Source: Candidatus Melainabacteria bacterium (GTDB lineage Bacteria > Cyanobacteriota > Vampirovibrionia > 2-02-FULL-35-15). Taken from it: a stretch of DNA of 41,610 nucleotides. The stretch spans positions 1-41,610 of the forward strand of contig JAHFBE010000007.1 of the NCBI GenBank assembly GCA_023250205.1, given 5' to 3'. A model generated the notes under the pieces. That model saw only the letters and a list, made by a program, of their open reading frames with translations. It was not told the DNA's origin and did no database searches. The position numbers and the translations under genes were made by a program. Shown here in pieces: positions 27,570 through 34,580 of this stretch; the stretch's first letter is position 1; the number at the start of each line of letters is the position of its first letter.

Positions 27570-28892
27570 ATGTTACTTATTTCAGCAATATTTAGTCCAG
27601 CTATAAGCAGAAAACCTACATGGGAACTGGCTCGTGGATATGCAGGAATTATTGATTCTAGGGAATCAACCTATAGAACCTTTCTTGATTTATCCGGATA
27701 TTGCCTCCCTATGACACTTTCAGCCGCAACTAGAAATGTTTGGAATTTCCTTGAAACTGGATTTGAAACATTCTATGATGCAGTTTGTGTTTTCAGCGCT
27801 CCATACCTTACAAAAATTAATGGTTATATCTGCAGCAAATTTATTTTGGGTAAAAATGAACAAAATGATTATTTAAATTATTTAAACTTTCAATTACCTG
27901 AACTTGAAGATAAAGAAGCCTTTGAAAAAGGAAGAAGCAGAATCCTAAATGAAGAAGTTAATGACAGAAAAAGAATCGGTGAACTATACAAAAACTTAAA
28001 TAATGAAGATAAGGCGCAAAAGTACTTTAAACAATCAGAGGAAATAAAAGAATTTGCAACTTCTCTTAAATACTCAGATCAAACAAGAGAAAAAATATAT
28101 GGATTAAAAAGGGCTGTTATAGTTAGTGAAAGTTTTGTAGAAGGAACATTTTTTGCTGCAGAAGGTATACTAACCAGATTATTCAGAAAACATATTTTAC
28201 GACAGGATCAATTTACTGGGACCTTGGGTTACTCAAATGATACCAGCGGAAATTTCAATGATGAAGGATTTTCTCTATTTCAAAAATTAGGCATAGGGTT
28301 TTCATTCATAATAGCTCCTCTATTAAATATAGTTTTATTTGCACAAACAAAAGATGTCTCTAAGGTGAAAAATAATGAATCTCTTAAAGACATAAACAAC
28401 CATTTAGATATGACTCATGGTGTATTCCCAAAACTAGGGCTATTATTTACTTACTTAATGGCCCCATTCTTATCTGGGAAATTTTTTACTGCACAAGATA
28501 AATACGAACTTTTTGAAACATTCTTTAAGCAATGCCTGTTAATACCATCCTGGTGGTTTGGGCATAGAGCAACAAATGGGATGCTTGCAATATCTGCGGA
28601 TAAAGAACTTGAAAAAGAGTTTGGAAAGAAAGGGATTCTTGTTGATGAAAGTATTTATGAAAAGCCTGAGAATGACAATTTATGGCAAAAAGTGAAAAGA
28701 GCCTGTCCTGAACCTACTAGAATTCAACATGTGATTGACAAAACAGAACAAAATGACAAATTTAAAGAAAAAGCAATAGAGCTTCATGCAAAAACACTAT
28801 ACAAGGGTTTTGCTTTACATTCTTTTCTAATATGGGTATTGATGATGGGTGGAAATTGGGTAACAAAAAAATGGGTTTTAAGTGAAAAGTAA
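27570..28892 (+). CDS. Unknown membrane-associated protein
   Basis: I do not recognise this 440-residue protein. Several hydrophobic stretches occur (near residues 240-258, 287-305 and the C-terminal LHSFLIWVLMMGGNWV at about 412-427), so it is probably membrane-associated. A middle part rich in Lys and Glu (DRKRIGELYKNLNNEDKAQKY, about 130-150) looks like a helical hairpin similar to a TPR unit. The segment KLGIGFSFIIAPLLNIVLFAQ recurs in weaker form as KLGLLFTYLMAPFLSG about 50 residues later, which suggests an internal duplication. It follows the coiled-coil gene by 92 bases and precedes tRNA-Val. Confidence 0.7.
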   Translation: MLLISAIFSPAISRKPTWELARGYAGIIDSRESTYRTFLDLSGYCLPMTLSAATRNVWNFLETGFETFYDAVCVFSAPYLTKINGYICSKFILGKNEQNDYLNYLNFQLPELEDKEAFEKGRSRILNEEVNDRKRIGELYKNLNNEDKAQKYFKQSEEIKEFATSLKYSDQTREKIYGLKRAVIVSESFVEGTFFAAEGILTRLFRKHILRQDQFTGTLGYSNDTSGNFNDEGFSLFQKLGIGFSFIIAPLLNIVLFAQTKDVSKVKNNESLKDINNHLDMTHGVFPKLGLLFTYLMAPFLSGKFFTAQDKYELFETFFKQCLLIPSWWFGHRATNGMLAISADKELEKEFGKKGILVDESIYEKPENDNLWQKVKRACPEPTRIQHVIDKTEQNDKFKEKAIELHAKTLYKGFALHSFLIWVLMMGGNWVTKKWVLSEK

Positions 28893-28906
28893 ATTAAATT
28901 TTAAGT

Positions 28907-28912
28907 TATAAT
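28907..28912 (+). promoter_or_regulatory. -10 element upstream of tRNA-Val
   Basis: A perfect TATAAT lies 15 bases before the first base of the mature tRNA. A GTGAAA 18 bases further upstream could act as a weak -35. Placement right before a stable RNA gene makes it believable. Confidence 0.45.
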
Positions 28913-28926
28913 AAATAAGAATCTTT

Positions 28927-28998
28927 GGGCAGTTGGCTCAGTGGTAGAGCACCTCGTTTACACCGAGGGGGTCGGGGGTTCGAATCCCTCACTGCCCA
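28927..28998 (+). tRNA. tRNA-Val (anticodon TAC)
   Basis: A 72-base cloverleaf. The acceptor arms are GGGCAGT and ACTGCCC, the D stem is GCTC/GAGC, the anticodon stem CCTCG/CGAGG encloses loop TTTACAC with anticodon TAC, and the T arm contains GGTTCGAATCC. The discriminator is A and CCA is not encoded. It reads GTA and probably other GTN codons. No second tRNA follows. Confidence 0.95.
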
Positions 28999-29176
28999 AG
29001 TTCCATTTTCAAAGCTTATCTCAAATAAATATTTAATAATCACAGTTCAAATCCCGCTTTATCTCTGAGGTTAACCATTTTATAAAACCAGTACAAATTT
29101 ATTTTACGATATAATAAACCTAAATATCAGAGTAGTAGAATTCCTACTCTTTGTATTCAGTGAGGTAAGTTAGTAA

Positions 29177-29452
29177 GTGAGTTTGCTATTTGAATGGGAC
29201 AGGACAAAAGCTGGTGCAAACCTAAGAAAGCATAGGGTATCTTTCGAAGAAGCCTCTTCAGTATTTGGAGATCCAATGGCAACTACAATTGAAGACCCAC
29301 AAATAAGGTCAGCTGAATATAGATTTGTAACTATGGGACAATCAGTGTTAGGACAACTTCTTATTGTGGTACATACAGAGAGAAATGATAAAATAAGAAT
29401 CATAAGTGCTAGAAAAGCTACAAGAGCAGAACGAAATCAATATGAAGAATAA
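29177..29452 (+). CDS. brnT: BrnT-family (DUF497) toxin
   Basis: A 91-residue protein of the RelE-like BrnT family, an mRNA interferase of type II toxin-antitoxin systems. The start LLFEWDRTKAGANLRKHRVSFEEA, then VFGDPMA, and the C-terminal IRIISARKATRAERNQYEE match the family from end to end. The start codon is GTG at 29177, placed at the position expected for the family. Its last 11 bases overlap the following antitoxin gene. In the usual order, toxin precedes antitoxin, as seen here. The toxin appears intact. Confidence 0.92.
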   Translation: MSLLFEWDRTKAGANLRKHRVSFEEASSVFGDPMATTIEDPQIRSAEYRFVTMGQSVLGQLLIVVHTERNDKIRIISARKATRAERNQYEE

Positions 29453-29660
29453 GAACAAAAATAAAGACATGCTCCCTGAGTACAATTTTTCTAATGGAGT
29501 ACGAGGTAAGTATGCAAAACGATATGCTAAGGGAGCAAATATTGTAGTTCTTTCACCTGATGTTTCTGCAGTATTTAAAGATTCGATTTCTGTTAATGAA
29601 GCTTTGCGATCTTTGATGAAGGTTGCCTCCGCTGTTCATAAAACTCGCCGTACAGCTTAG
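29442..29660 (+). CDS. Antitoxin partner of BrnT, non-BrnA 'VRGKYAKRY' type
   Basis: A 72-residue protein from the ATG at 29442, inside the toxin's last codons; an upstream GTG at 29406 is unlikely because it lies deep in the toxin. The lysine-rich start is followed by LPEYNFSNGVRGKYAKRY, NIVVLSPDVSAVFKDS and VNEALRSLM. This is the pattern of a widespread small protein of cyanobacteria and other phyla that is found beside BrnT-, PIN- and RelE-type toxins; it lacks the ribbon-helix-helix BrnA sequence. It probably neutralises the toxin and represses the operon. That function is inferred from position. Confidence 0.8.
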   Translation: MKNKNKNKDMLPEYNFSNGVRGKYAKRYAKGANIVVLSPDVSAVFKDSISVNEALRSLMKVASAVHKTRRTA

Positions 29661-29868
29661 ATTATTAGTTCAGCAAATCAGCAGCCAGCTCCGGAATATA
29701 AATATGACCTGTATATTTAAGAATTTAGTTCTCACTTTGCACACTACGTCCCAATTCTTCTAGAAAGCTATCAGACAAGCTGAAGTTTTCATCTACAAAT
29801 TATTTTCTAGGGATTTCATTGCTGGCAAAGCCAGACAAATACTACATTCACAAGTAAAAAACTCTCTT

Positions 29869-30141
29869 CTATCTAACTCTTATCTTAGATTCAAATTGCT
29901 TTCCTAGGTCAGCAACAAGGTCAGTGGCATGTTGTTCAATTTCATTTTGCATAGAACGAGTTCTTACCAATCCTTCTGCAACTACTTTACCTTCTTCATT
30001 TAGAGAAAAGGCTATTCTTTGTCCTCTACTGGAAGCAAATCTTTCCAATTGAACTAATGTAGAGCTGGTTGAATCAGATTCAAAAACCCGTTGTGGATAT
30101 TTAGCTGATGAATTTCTAACTAAAGCTATTAAACTATTCAT
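29869..30141 (-). CDS. Unknown small protein
   Basis: I do not recognise this 90-residue protein. It starts MNSLIALVRNSSAKYPQRV, contains VQLERFASSRGQRIAFSLNE and ends in charged residues. It has no signal peptide or cysteine. It is the second of two small minus-strand genes, 32 bases after the first, so the two are probably co-transcribed. The 208 bases between it and the antitoxin hold no gene I can support. Confidence 0.5.
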   Translation of the reverse strand: MNSLIALVRNSSAKYPQRVFESDSTSSTLVQLERFASSRGQRIAFSLNEEGKVVAEGLVRTRSMQNEIEQHATDLVADLGKQFESKIRVR

Positions 30142-30173
30142 AAAACTCCTTAAATTATTTTTTCAAACTGTTT

Positions 30174-30494
30174 CTAAGCAGCTTCAGTTTCTAATAAAAT
30201 TTCAGGTCCATCTTCACGAACAAAATCCAATTCTTGCCTAGCAACAAAGGTATTTTTTGAAGGATCAACAACATTTATACGGTTAATGCCCACAGATAAT
30301 CCATTAGCTCGTAAAGTCTCTTGAGCTAAAGATTTCACATAAAATGATGGAGATATTCCTTCTAAATCAAATCCTCCATTATCACCCTTAGAAACTGTAA
30401 GTTCACGTAGTCTATTATGCGTTCCTGCATTTACCAGCTTAGTTACTAATTGAATGTCCATTGAATTTATTAAACCTCTTAAAAATTGCCTCAT
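30174..30494 (-). CDS. Unknown small protein
   Basis: I do not recognise this 106-residue protein. It begins MRQFLRGLINSMDIQLVTKL and contains GDNGGFDLEGISPSFYVKSL and VGINRINVVDPSKNTFVARQ, a mixed alpha/beta composition with no membrane helix. It heads a two-gene minus-strand unit with the small gene at 29869-30141. The upstream gap carries a repeat hairpin and a terminator that belong to the next gene on this strand. Confidence 0.5.
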   Translation of the reverse strand: MRQFLRGLINSMDIQLVTKLVNAGTHNRLRELTVSKGDNGGFDLEGISPSFYVKSLAQETLRANGLSVGINRINVVDPSKNTFVARQELDFVREDGPEILLETEAA

Positions 30495-30560
30495 TGCAAG
30501 CTCTTTAAATATAAAAGGTTAAAAGCATAATTTAAGTTTTTTTTATAAAATTTTAATCTT

Positions 30561-30599
30561 TTATTGTGAGGAAGCCCAGAGGGCTGACAATGACAATAA
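30561..30599. repeat. Short palindromic element, degenerate GTCATTG family member
   Basis: Outer arms TTATTGT / ACAATAA and inner arms AGCCC / GGGCT with a three-base loop. On the minus strand it contains GTCATTG and CTTCCTCAC, similar in flavour to the larger palindromic repeats of this window but with different inner arms. It sits directly beyond a terminator. Confidence 0.55.
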
Positions 30600-30629
30600 A
30601 AAAGCACAGAGCATAAACCCTGTGCTTTT
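30594..30629 (-). terminator. Rho-independent terminator of the MscS-like gene
   Basis: On the minus strand, AAAAGCACAG, a ten-base loop and CTGTGCTTTT form a perfect ten-base stem followed by a run of six Ts in total. It starts about 22 bases after the stop of the gene at 30652-31338. Confidence 0.85.
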
Positions 30630-30651
30630 GAAATACGGTATTCTGTACTAT

Positions 30652-31338
30652 TTATCGACGTTTGCGGTTTTGAAAATCATCATAGATTTTCTTTACTATA
30701 TCTCCTGCAACATCTCTTCCACCAAGTCCAAATGCCAGAACACCTGTTGCAACAATACCTGTGAACAGTATTTCAACAAGCGGTCTTGAAATTTGAAGCT
30801 GGCTTAATGCAGCTAAAATTGCAAATGTAAAAATTGCAAATCGTGCAATGCCCGATAAATAACCCATCTCATCTTTAAATGAAGTGGTAATCAAATTAGC
30901 AACAAACGTTGCCAGCAATGATGCAACAAGAAGAATAACAACTGCTACAAATACATTTGGCAGATAAAGAAGAGCTTCATTAAAGAAGTCTGTTATCTGA
31001 GGCATATTTGCTACATCTGCTGCTGCTATAAAAACAATAATTAAAACAAACCATTTTACAAGCTCACCAAATAGTCTGGAGGTATTTATTTTTATACCAA
31101 GATTTTCCGATACTGGATAAAGAACAGTCTTTTCTAAAGCACTGTCAATTTTTAATTTTTTAACTCCAGCACCAATAATCCCACCAAGCAACATTGCAAT
31201 TATTGAACCAATAACCAAAATCAATATTGCACCAATAATATTTGGCAGTATGGATGATATCCTCTCCAAAAGTGTCGTCAAAGCAGATTGCAAAGCAGAC
31301 GTCCAGTCAAGTATCATGTGTTTTGTTCCTTCCATCAT
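30652..31338 (-). CDS. Short MscS/CmpX-like membrane protein (TM-helix repeats only)
   Basis: A 228-residue membrane protein with about five helices. LPNIIGAILILVIGSIIAMLLGGII and LPNVFVAVVILLVASLLATFVANLI are two copies of the mechanosensitive-channel TM-helix repeat (Pfam MS_channel_1st_1 type). VLAFGLGGRDVAGDIVKK near the end matches the pore-helix/linker motif of MscS. The large cytoplasmic beta and cage domains of MscS are missing, as in CmpX-like proteins. It probably forms or regulates a stress-sensing membrane complex. Two adjacent ATGs are possible; one 21 bases downstream (MILDW) has GGAAGGA in front. A good terminator follows. Confidence 0.8.
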   Translation of the reverse strand: MMEGTKHMILDWTSALQSALTTLLERISSILPNIIGAILILVIGSIIAMLLGGIIGAGVKKLKIDSALEKTVLYPVSENLGIKINTSRLFGELVKWFVLIIVFIAAADVANMPQITDFFNEALLYLPNVFVAVVILLVASLLATFVANLITTSFKDEMGYLSGIARFAIFTFAILAALSQLQISRPLVEILFTGIVATGVLAFGLGGRDVAGDIVKKIYDDFQNRKRR

Positions 31339-31499
31339 AAATTTTCATCTCCCCTGGTATGTAGTAGAAGATTCAAGATATTACTTGTTCCTAAACCATG
31401 AAAAAGAGTAATTAAAGCAATGAAAAATAGCAAAATCCTTAGGCAAAAGATGAATCAAAAAGAATTATCTGAAATAGGAATTAGACTCTCTAACAACTT

Positions 31500-31554
31500 G
31501 TGAATAATTGATATTTTGAATGTCATTCCTGTAAATGACATTTGAATTATTCAC
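31500..31554. repeat. Nested palindrome beyond the low-complexity protein operon
   Basis: Outer arms GTGAATAATT / AATTATTCAC and inner arms AATGTCATT / AATGACATT around CCTGTA. It lies 13 bases after the stop of the gene at 31567 (minus strand) and could be its terminator, but no U-tract follows. It could also be another repeat element. Confidence 0.6.
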
Positions 31555-31566
31555 ATCTCGTTCTAG

Positions 31567-32658
31567 TTAACGATCCGTAATCGTAAAACTTGGTCCATTT
31601 CTACCATCAGCATCTAACAAAATAACTGGAGCATTCCTCTGTGGTCTATCTCCATCATGAGGTCTGCGATTTGTATAATTTATAGTTCCATTTTGATTAA
31701 TCCTAACCATCCCTAATTGCAAACCGCCTGGTGGAATTGCTACTGTTCTTACTTCTCCTGTGTCACTGTCAGTATATCTAACCTGTGCAAACATATCACC
31801 AGCTCGAACTCCCGGTAACGTAACAGTGCGTCCCGTATCTCCATGATCACTACTCGTATAGGTAATTGGATGGTTTCCATATGTAGAACCCACTGCTTCC
31901 GGCCCCCAGTGATGCCATCTACCACCACTCTGACCAGCTAATGCATTTGCGTAATAAATTTGTCTAATAAGCCTAACTCCCGACTCATGGCTTCCTACAT
32001 GCCCTTCTCTATTTCCACTAAATGTAATTCCACCATCCATTCTTTCTTCATACTCACCATTAAATCCTTGACGATTGTAAACTTTTCTTCCATCATCCAA
32101 TGTGCGAATAGCTCTTCCTCGCTCCCAGCGTCCAGTTTCCGGATTAACACTTCCTAAATCTAGTTCCTGAACTCCTTGAGAAAGCATCTGTTGTCTTAAC
32201 TCAGGATTTCCAGCATTTCCAAAATTTGCAGGTCGAGCATATTGTGGTCTATCTGCATATGCTATTAATCTCTGAAATGTAATAGCTCCATTATTAGCAA
32301 CATACATTGGTGGAATATATCTTCTAACAGTTCTTCCATCTGGAGTTACCATGGTCTCACTACTAGTTCCACCATTATGGTAAAAACCATTTGGACCAGC
32401 ATTAAACATACGACCCGGTAAATTAGCAAATAAAGGATGACCAAAAGTTACACCAGTCTGAGCCCTGAGAGCATTAAAAATAGGACCTGCAGCTAGTGGG
32501 GCTAAGCCCGGTCTTATAAGATTTTGAAGCATCCAGTCTCTTGTTTGATAAACCTGTGGACTTATATTTACCCTTGCACCATCAAACCCCTGACCCCAAT
32601 AAGTAATCCTGTTTGATAAAGGATTTGGATTACTTCTTAATGGGTCAATTGGTGGCAT
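31567..32658 (-). CDS. Unknown Gly/Asn/Arg-rich protein sharing a module with its neighbour
   Basis: I do not recognise this 363-residue protein. It begins MPPIDPLRSNPNPL, is rich in Gly, Asn, Arg and Tyr, has no signal peptide and no clear membrane helix. Residues 306-328 (VAIPPGGLQLGMVRINQNG) resemble residues 449-469 of the upstream neighbour (TIPSAGLRVGNIFILPNG). A shorter copy, YIPPMYVANNGAITF, is at 114-128. Residues 245-275 are rich in His, Gly and Trp. It begins three bases after the 506-residue gene; GGGGAGC overlapping that gene's stop serves as the ribosome binding site, so the two are translationally coupled and probably work together. A surface or structural role is a guess. Confidence 0.65.
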   Translation of the reverse strand: MPPIDPLRSNPNPLSNRITYWGQGFDGARVNISPQVYQTRDWMLQNLIRPGLAPLAAGPIFNALRAQTGVTFGHPLFANLPGRMFNAGPNGFYHNGGTSSETMVTPDGRTVRRYIPPMYVANNGAITFQRLIAYADRPQYARPANFGNAGNPELRQQMLSQGVQELDLGSVNPETGRWERGRAIRTLDDGRKVYNRQGFNGEYEERMDGGITFSGNREGHVGSHESGVRLIRQIYYANALAGQSGGRWHHWGPEAVGSTYGNHPITYTSSDHGDTGRTVTLPGVRAGDMFAQVRYTDSDTGEVRTVAIPPGGLQLGMVRINQNGTINYTNRRPHDGDRPQRNAPVILLDADGRNGPSFTITDR

Positions 32659-32661
32659 TGA

Positions 32662-34182
32662 TTAGCTCCCCATATTTAGATCAGCAACTGGATTATCACC
32701 TCTCATTAAAGCAATGCTTGTAGTACCTGCTGGCAAAGTAACACCACTCGCTTGCTCCGTTGTGGTAGCTGCTCTCACCGTACCATTAGGTAAAATAAAA
32801 ATATTACCTACTCTTAATCCAGCAGATGGAATAGTATGTGTTGTAGCACTACTACCAGTACCTACTCTAATACTCGTTACACCTCCACGAGGAGTAAAGA
32901 TACCACCACCACTAGTTGACAAACTAACAGGAGTAGCTCCTAGACTGGTTGGGAGCCTCAACTGTAGTGAAGCAGCTGGATTAGTATATGCAGCATATGG
33001 ATTATAAGCGTATGGATTTGAAGTATATGGATTAGTATAAGGATTAGTATAACCATAAGGATTATTTGGATCAAAACTCGCATATGGATTATAACCTGAA
33101 GTTCCATGAGCTCCTGAAGTTCCATGAGCTCCCGAAGCTCCATGAGTCCCCGGTGCTCCAACACCAGCAGTAAGAGGATCGCCTCCTTCTCTACCTGGCT
33201 GTGCTCCAAAATCAAATACAGCTCCTGCTGTTGGTTCGGTAAAGTTAGTTTGAACCCGGCCATTCTGACCTACAGTTACAACCATATTTCCATGTCCGGG
33301 TATTGCACTTTGATCAACATAAAGTACACTACCAGGTGGGCGGTTACTAGCACGAGCTACCCGATTCCACAAACCCTCATTAAGTCCTTGAAGACAAGTT
33401 CTGAGTTGTTCACTTCCCTCGCCTTGAAATCTGGATCGACATAATGCCATACTTGTCTGTTGGGCTATAAGCTGAGGAGGAAAACTAGTATCTTGTTCAA
33501 CACTTCTCATAAATAGCTCATTAAATTGCGTATTAAATGCAGTCTCATCAAAACCTGTGCCTTGCTGCTCCATGGCTTGTCTTCTAGCTTCAGCATGCAT
33601 TGCAATAAATTCCTGAGTAGAAGTAAACTTTATTCCTGGACCGTCATTGTTCCATGCACCATAAAACATTTGCCTTGCATTTGCCTGCCAACCTGTAAGT
33701 CCTTGTAGCCTGGCTGGTGGAATAGCATTCCCTGCTGTACGTAGTCGCCCTGCTAATTGAAGTCTATCTGCTACTCCAATCCTGGCATTTAAATTATCTC
33801 GATACCAGTTAACCTGACCCATAATATTAGGATCTGATCTAAGTGGATTATTAGGTTCCATTTGAGTAGAAAGAGTTCTAAAAAACCGTGCTTGATTTGT
33901 AGGATTAGGAATTAACTGATTAATGTTTAATATAATCTGTCTTTGTGCTTCAAGAAGTTGCTCTCTGCTAGGAGCATCTGCAGGAATTGTTCCAGCAACT
34001 ATTGCAGCTAAATTATCAACCTCTGCATTAGTATCAACAGCATTATTGCCATCACCAGCAGCACCTACAAATGCATCTCGAACAGCTTCTTGAATTCTAG
34101 CAGCACCTCCACCAGCTCTAAATGCAGTTCCTAGTCGATTTAATATAGTTACTTGTTGTGGTGTTATTGCAGCTACTGGCAT
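32662..34182 (-). CDS. Unknown protein with collagen-like and NPY-repeat segments
   Basis: A 506-residue protein I do not recognise as a whole. Residues 1-280 look helical, with many Gln, Ala and Arg. Residues 342-363 form about seven Gly-X-Y triplets (GAPGTHGASGAHGTSG...), a collagen-like stretch encoded by an 18-base tandem repeat. Residues 364-402 repeat Asn-Pro-Tyr six or seven times (NPYGYTNPYTNPYTSNPY). The C-terminal part (436-500) contains HTIPSAGLRVGNIFILPNGTV, a module shared with the next gene; IPGHGNMVVTVGQNGRV at 294-310 is a weaker copy. No signal peptide is seen. Composition resembles extracellular matrix or appendage proteins, but the export route is not evident. Confidence 0.65.
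   Translation of the reverse strand: MPVAAITPQQVTILNRLGTAFRAGGGAARIQEAVRDAFVGAAGDGNNAVDTNAEVDNLAAIVAGTIPADAPSREQLLEAQRQIILNINQLIPNPTNQARFFRTLSTQMEPNNPLRSDPNIMGQVNWYRDNLNARIGVADRLQLAGRLRTAGNAIPPARLQGLTGWQANARQMFYGAWNNDGPGIKFTSTQEFIAMHAEARRQAMEQQGTGFDETAFNTQFNELFMRSVEQDTSFPPQLIAQQTSMALCRSRFQGEGSEQLRTCLQGLNEGLWNRVARASNRPPGSVLYVDQSAIPGHGNMVVTVGQNGRVQTNFTEPTAGAVFDFGAQPGREGGDPLTAGVGAPGTHGASGAHGTSGAHGTSGYNPYASFDPNNPYGYTNPYTNPYTSNPYAYNPYAAYTNPAASLQLRLPTSLGATPVSLSTSGGGIFTPRGGVTSIRVGTGSSATTHTIPSAGLRVGNIFILPNGTVRAATTTEQASGVTLPAGTTSIALMRGDNPVADLNMGS
33095..33166 (-). repeat. 18-base tandem repeat encoding the collagen-like Gly-X-Y stretch
   Basis: Four units of 18 bases, the first two identical (33095-33112 and 33113-33130), the third with few changes and the fourth diverged. 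Each unit encodes two Gly-X-Y triplets on the minus strand. Slippage here would change the triplet number without shifting the frame. Confidence 0.85.
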
Positions 34183-34347
34183 AGTTATATAAATTTGATC
34201 TTAAATATTTGAATCAAATCCCCCTTATACTAATCCCCTTCTAAAAATAGATTTCTTATATCTCTCTACCCTCTTGAAATCGGCATATCAACAGTAACTT
34301 GAACTATATCAATCATCTGGAGTAGCTTAGAAAGGGATATCTCTAGC

Positions 34348-34373
34348 CAAATAATCTAAGCTTAGATTATTTG
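34348..34373. repeat. Perfect 26-base palindrome
   Basis: CAAATAATCTAAG followed immediately by its reverse complement. There is no loop, which fits a dimeric protein operator better than an RNA hairpin. It lies about 165 bases upstream of the 32662-34182 gene. Confidence 0.8.
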
Positions 34374-34398
34374 TTCTAAATTTTTTGTAACTATTCAC

Positions 34399-34527
34399 GT
34401 CATTGCGAGGAAGGACAAAGTCCTGACGAAGCAATCTCACACTAAGATACCGCTCGCAAGGTTCCCTCATAAACAGTATTGGAAAATGAGATTGCCGCGT
34501 CGACACTTCGTGTCTCCTCGCAATGAC
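34399..34527. repeat. GTCATTGCGAG-family palindromic repeat (intergenic)
   Basis: A 129-base element bounded by GTCATTGCGAGG and CCTCGCAATGAC. It contains AAGGAC-AAA-GTCCT, GACGAAGCAATCTCA, a variable centre, then TGAGATTGC and GACACTTCGTGTC. These pieces correspond to the recF copy at 21748-21834 and the copy at 40264-40356. The centre is longer here. Confidence 0.9.
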
Positions 34528-34580
34528 ATTATGAGATAGTAATTTAAAGAACCTGAATAGTTACAATTTTTTTAACTCTA

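Larger units (their letters stand above)
34183..34580. other. 398-base gap with a perfect palindrome and a repeat element
   Basis: No gene is evident between the genes at 34182 and 34581. The gap holds a 26-base perfect palindrome at 34348-34373 and a full palindromic repeat at 34399-34527. The rest is AT-rich sequence and must include any promoter for the 32662-34182 gene on the minus strand. Confidence 0.7.

Noticed and set aside
29043-29064. Possible tRNA 3' fragment after tRNA-Val (GTTCAAATC-like T-arm)
   Set aside because: The T-stem does not pair well and no acceptor or anticodon arm is nearby. A chance match or very old remnant cannot be told apart.
29110-29115. TATAAT upstream of brnT as its promoter
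   Set aside because: The -10 is perfect, but no -35 is visible at suitable spacing and similar hexamers are common in this AT-rich sequence.
33124-33444. 106-codon open frame on the + strand opposite the repeat protein
   Set aside because: It is antisense to a longer gene with clear protein-like repeats and looks like a shadow created by the tandem repeat.
34183-34580. CRISPR array in the gap with inverted repeats
   Set aside because: There is a single palindromic element with no regularly spaced direct repeats or spacers, and no cas gene is present.
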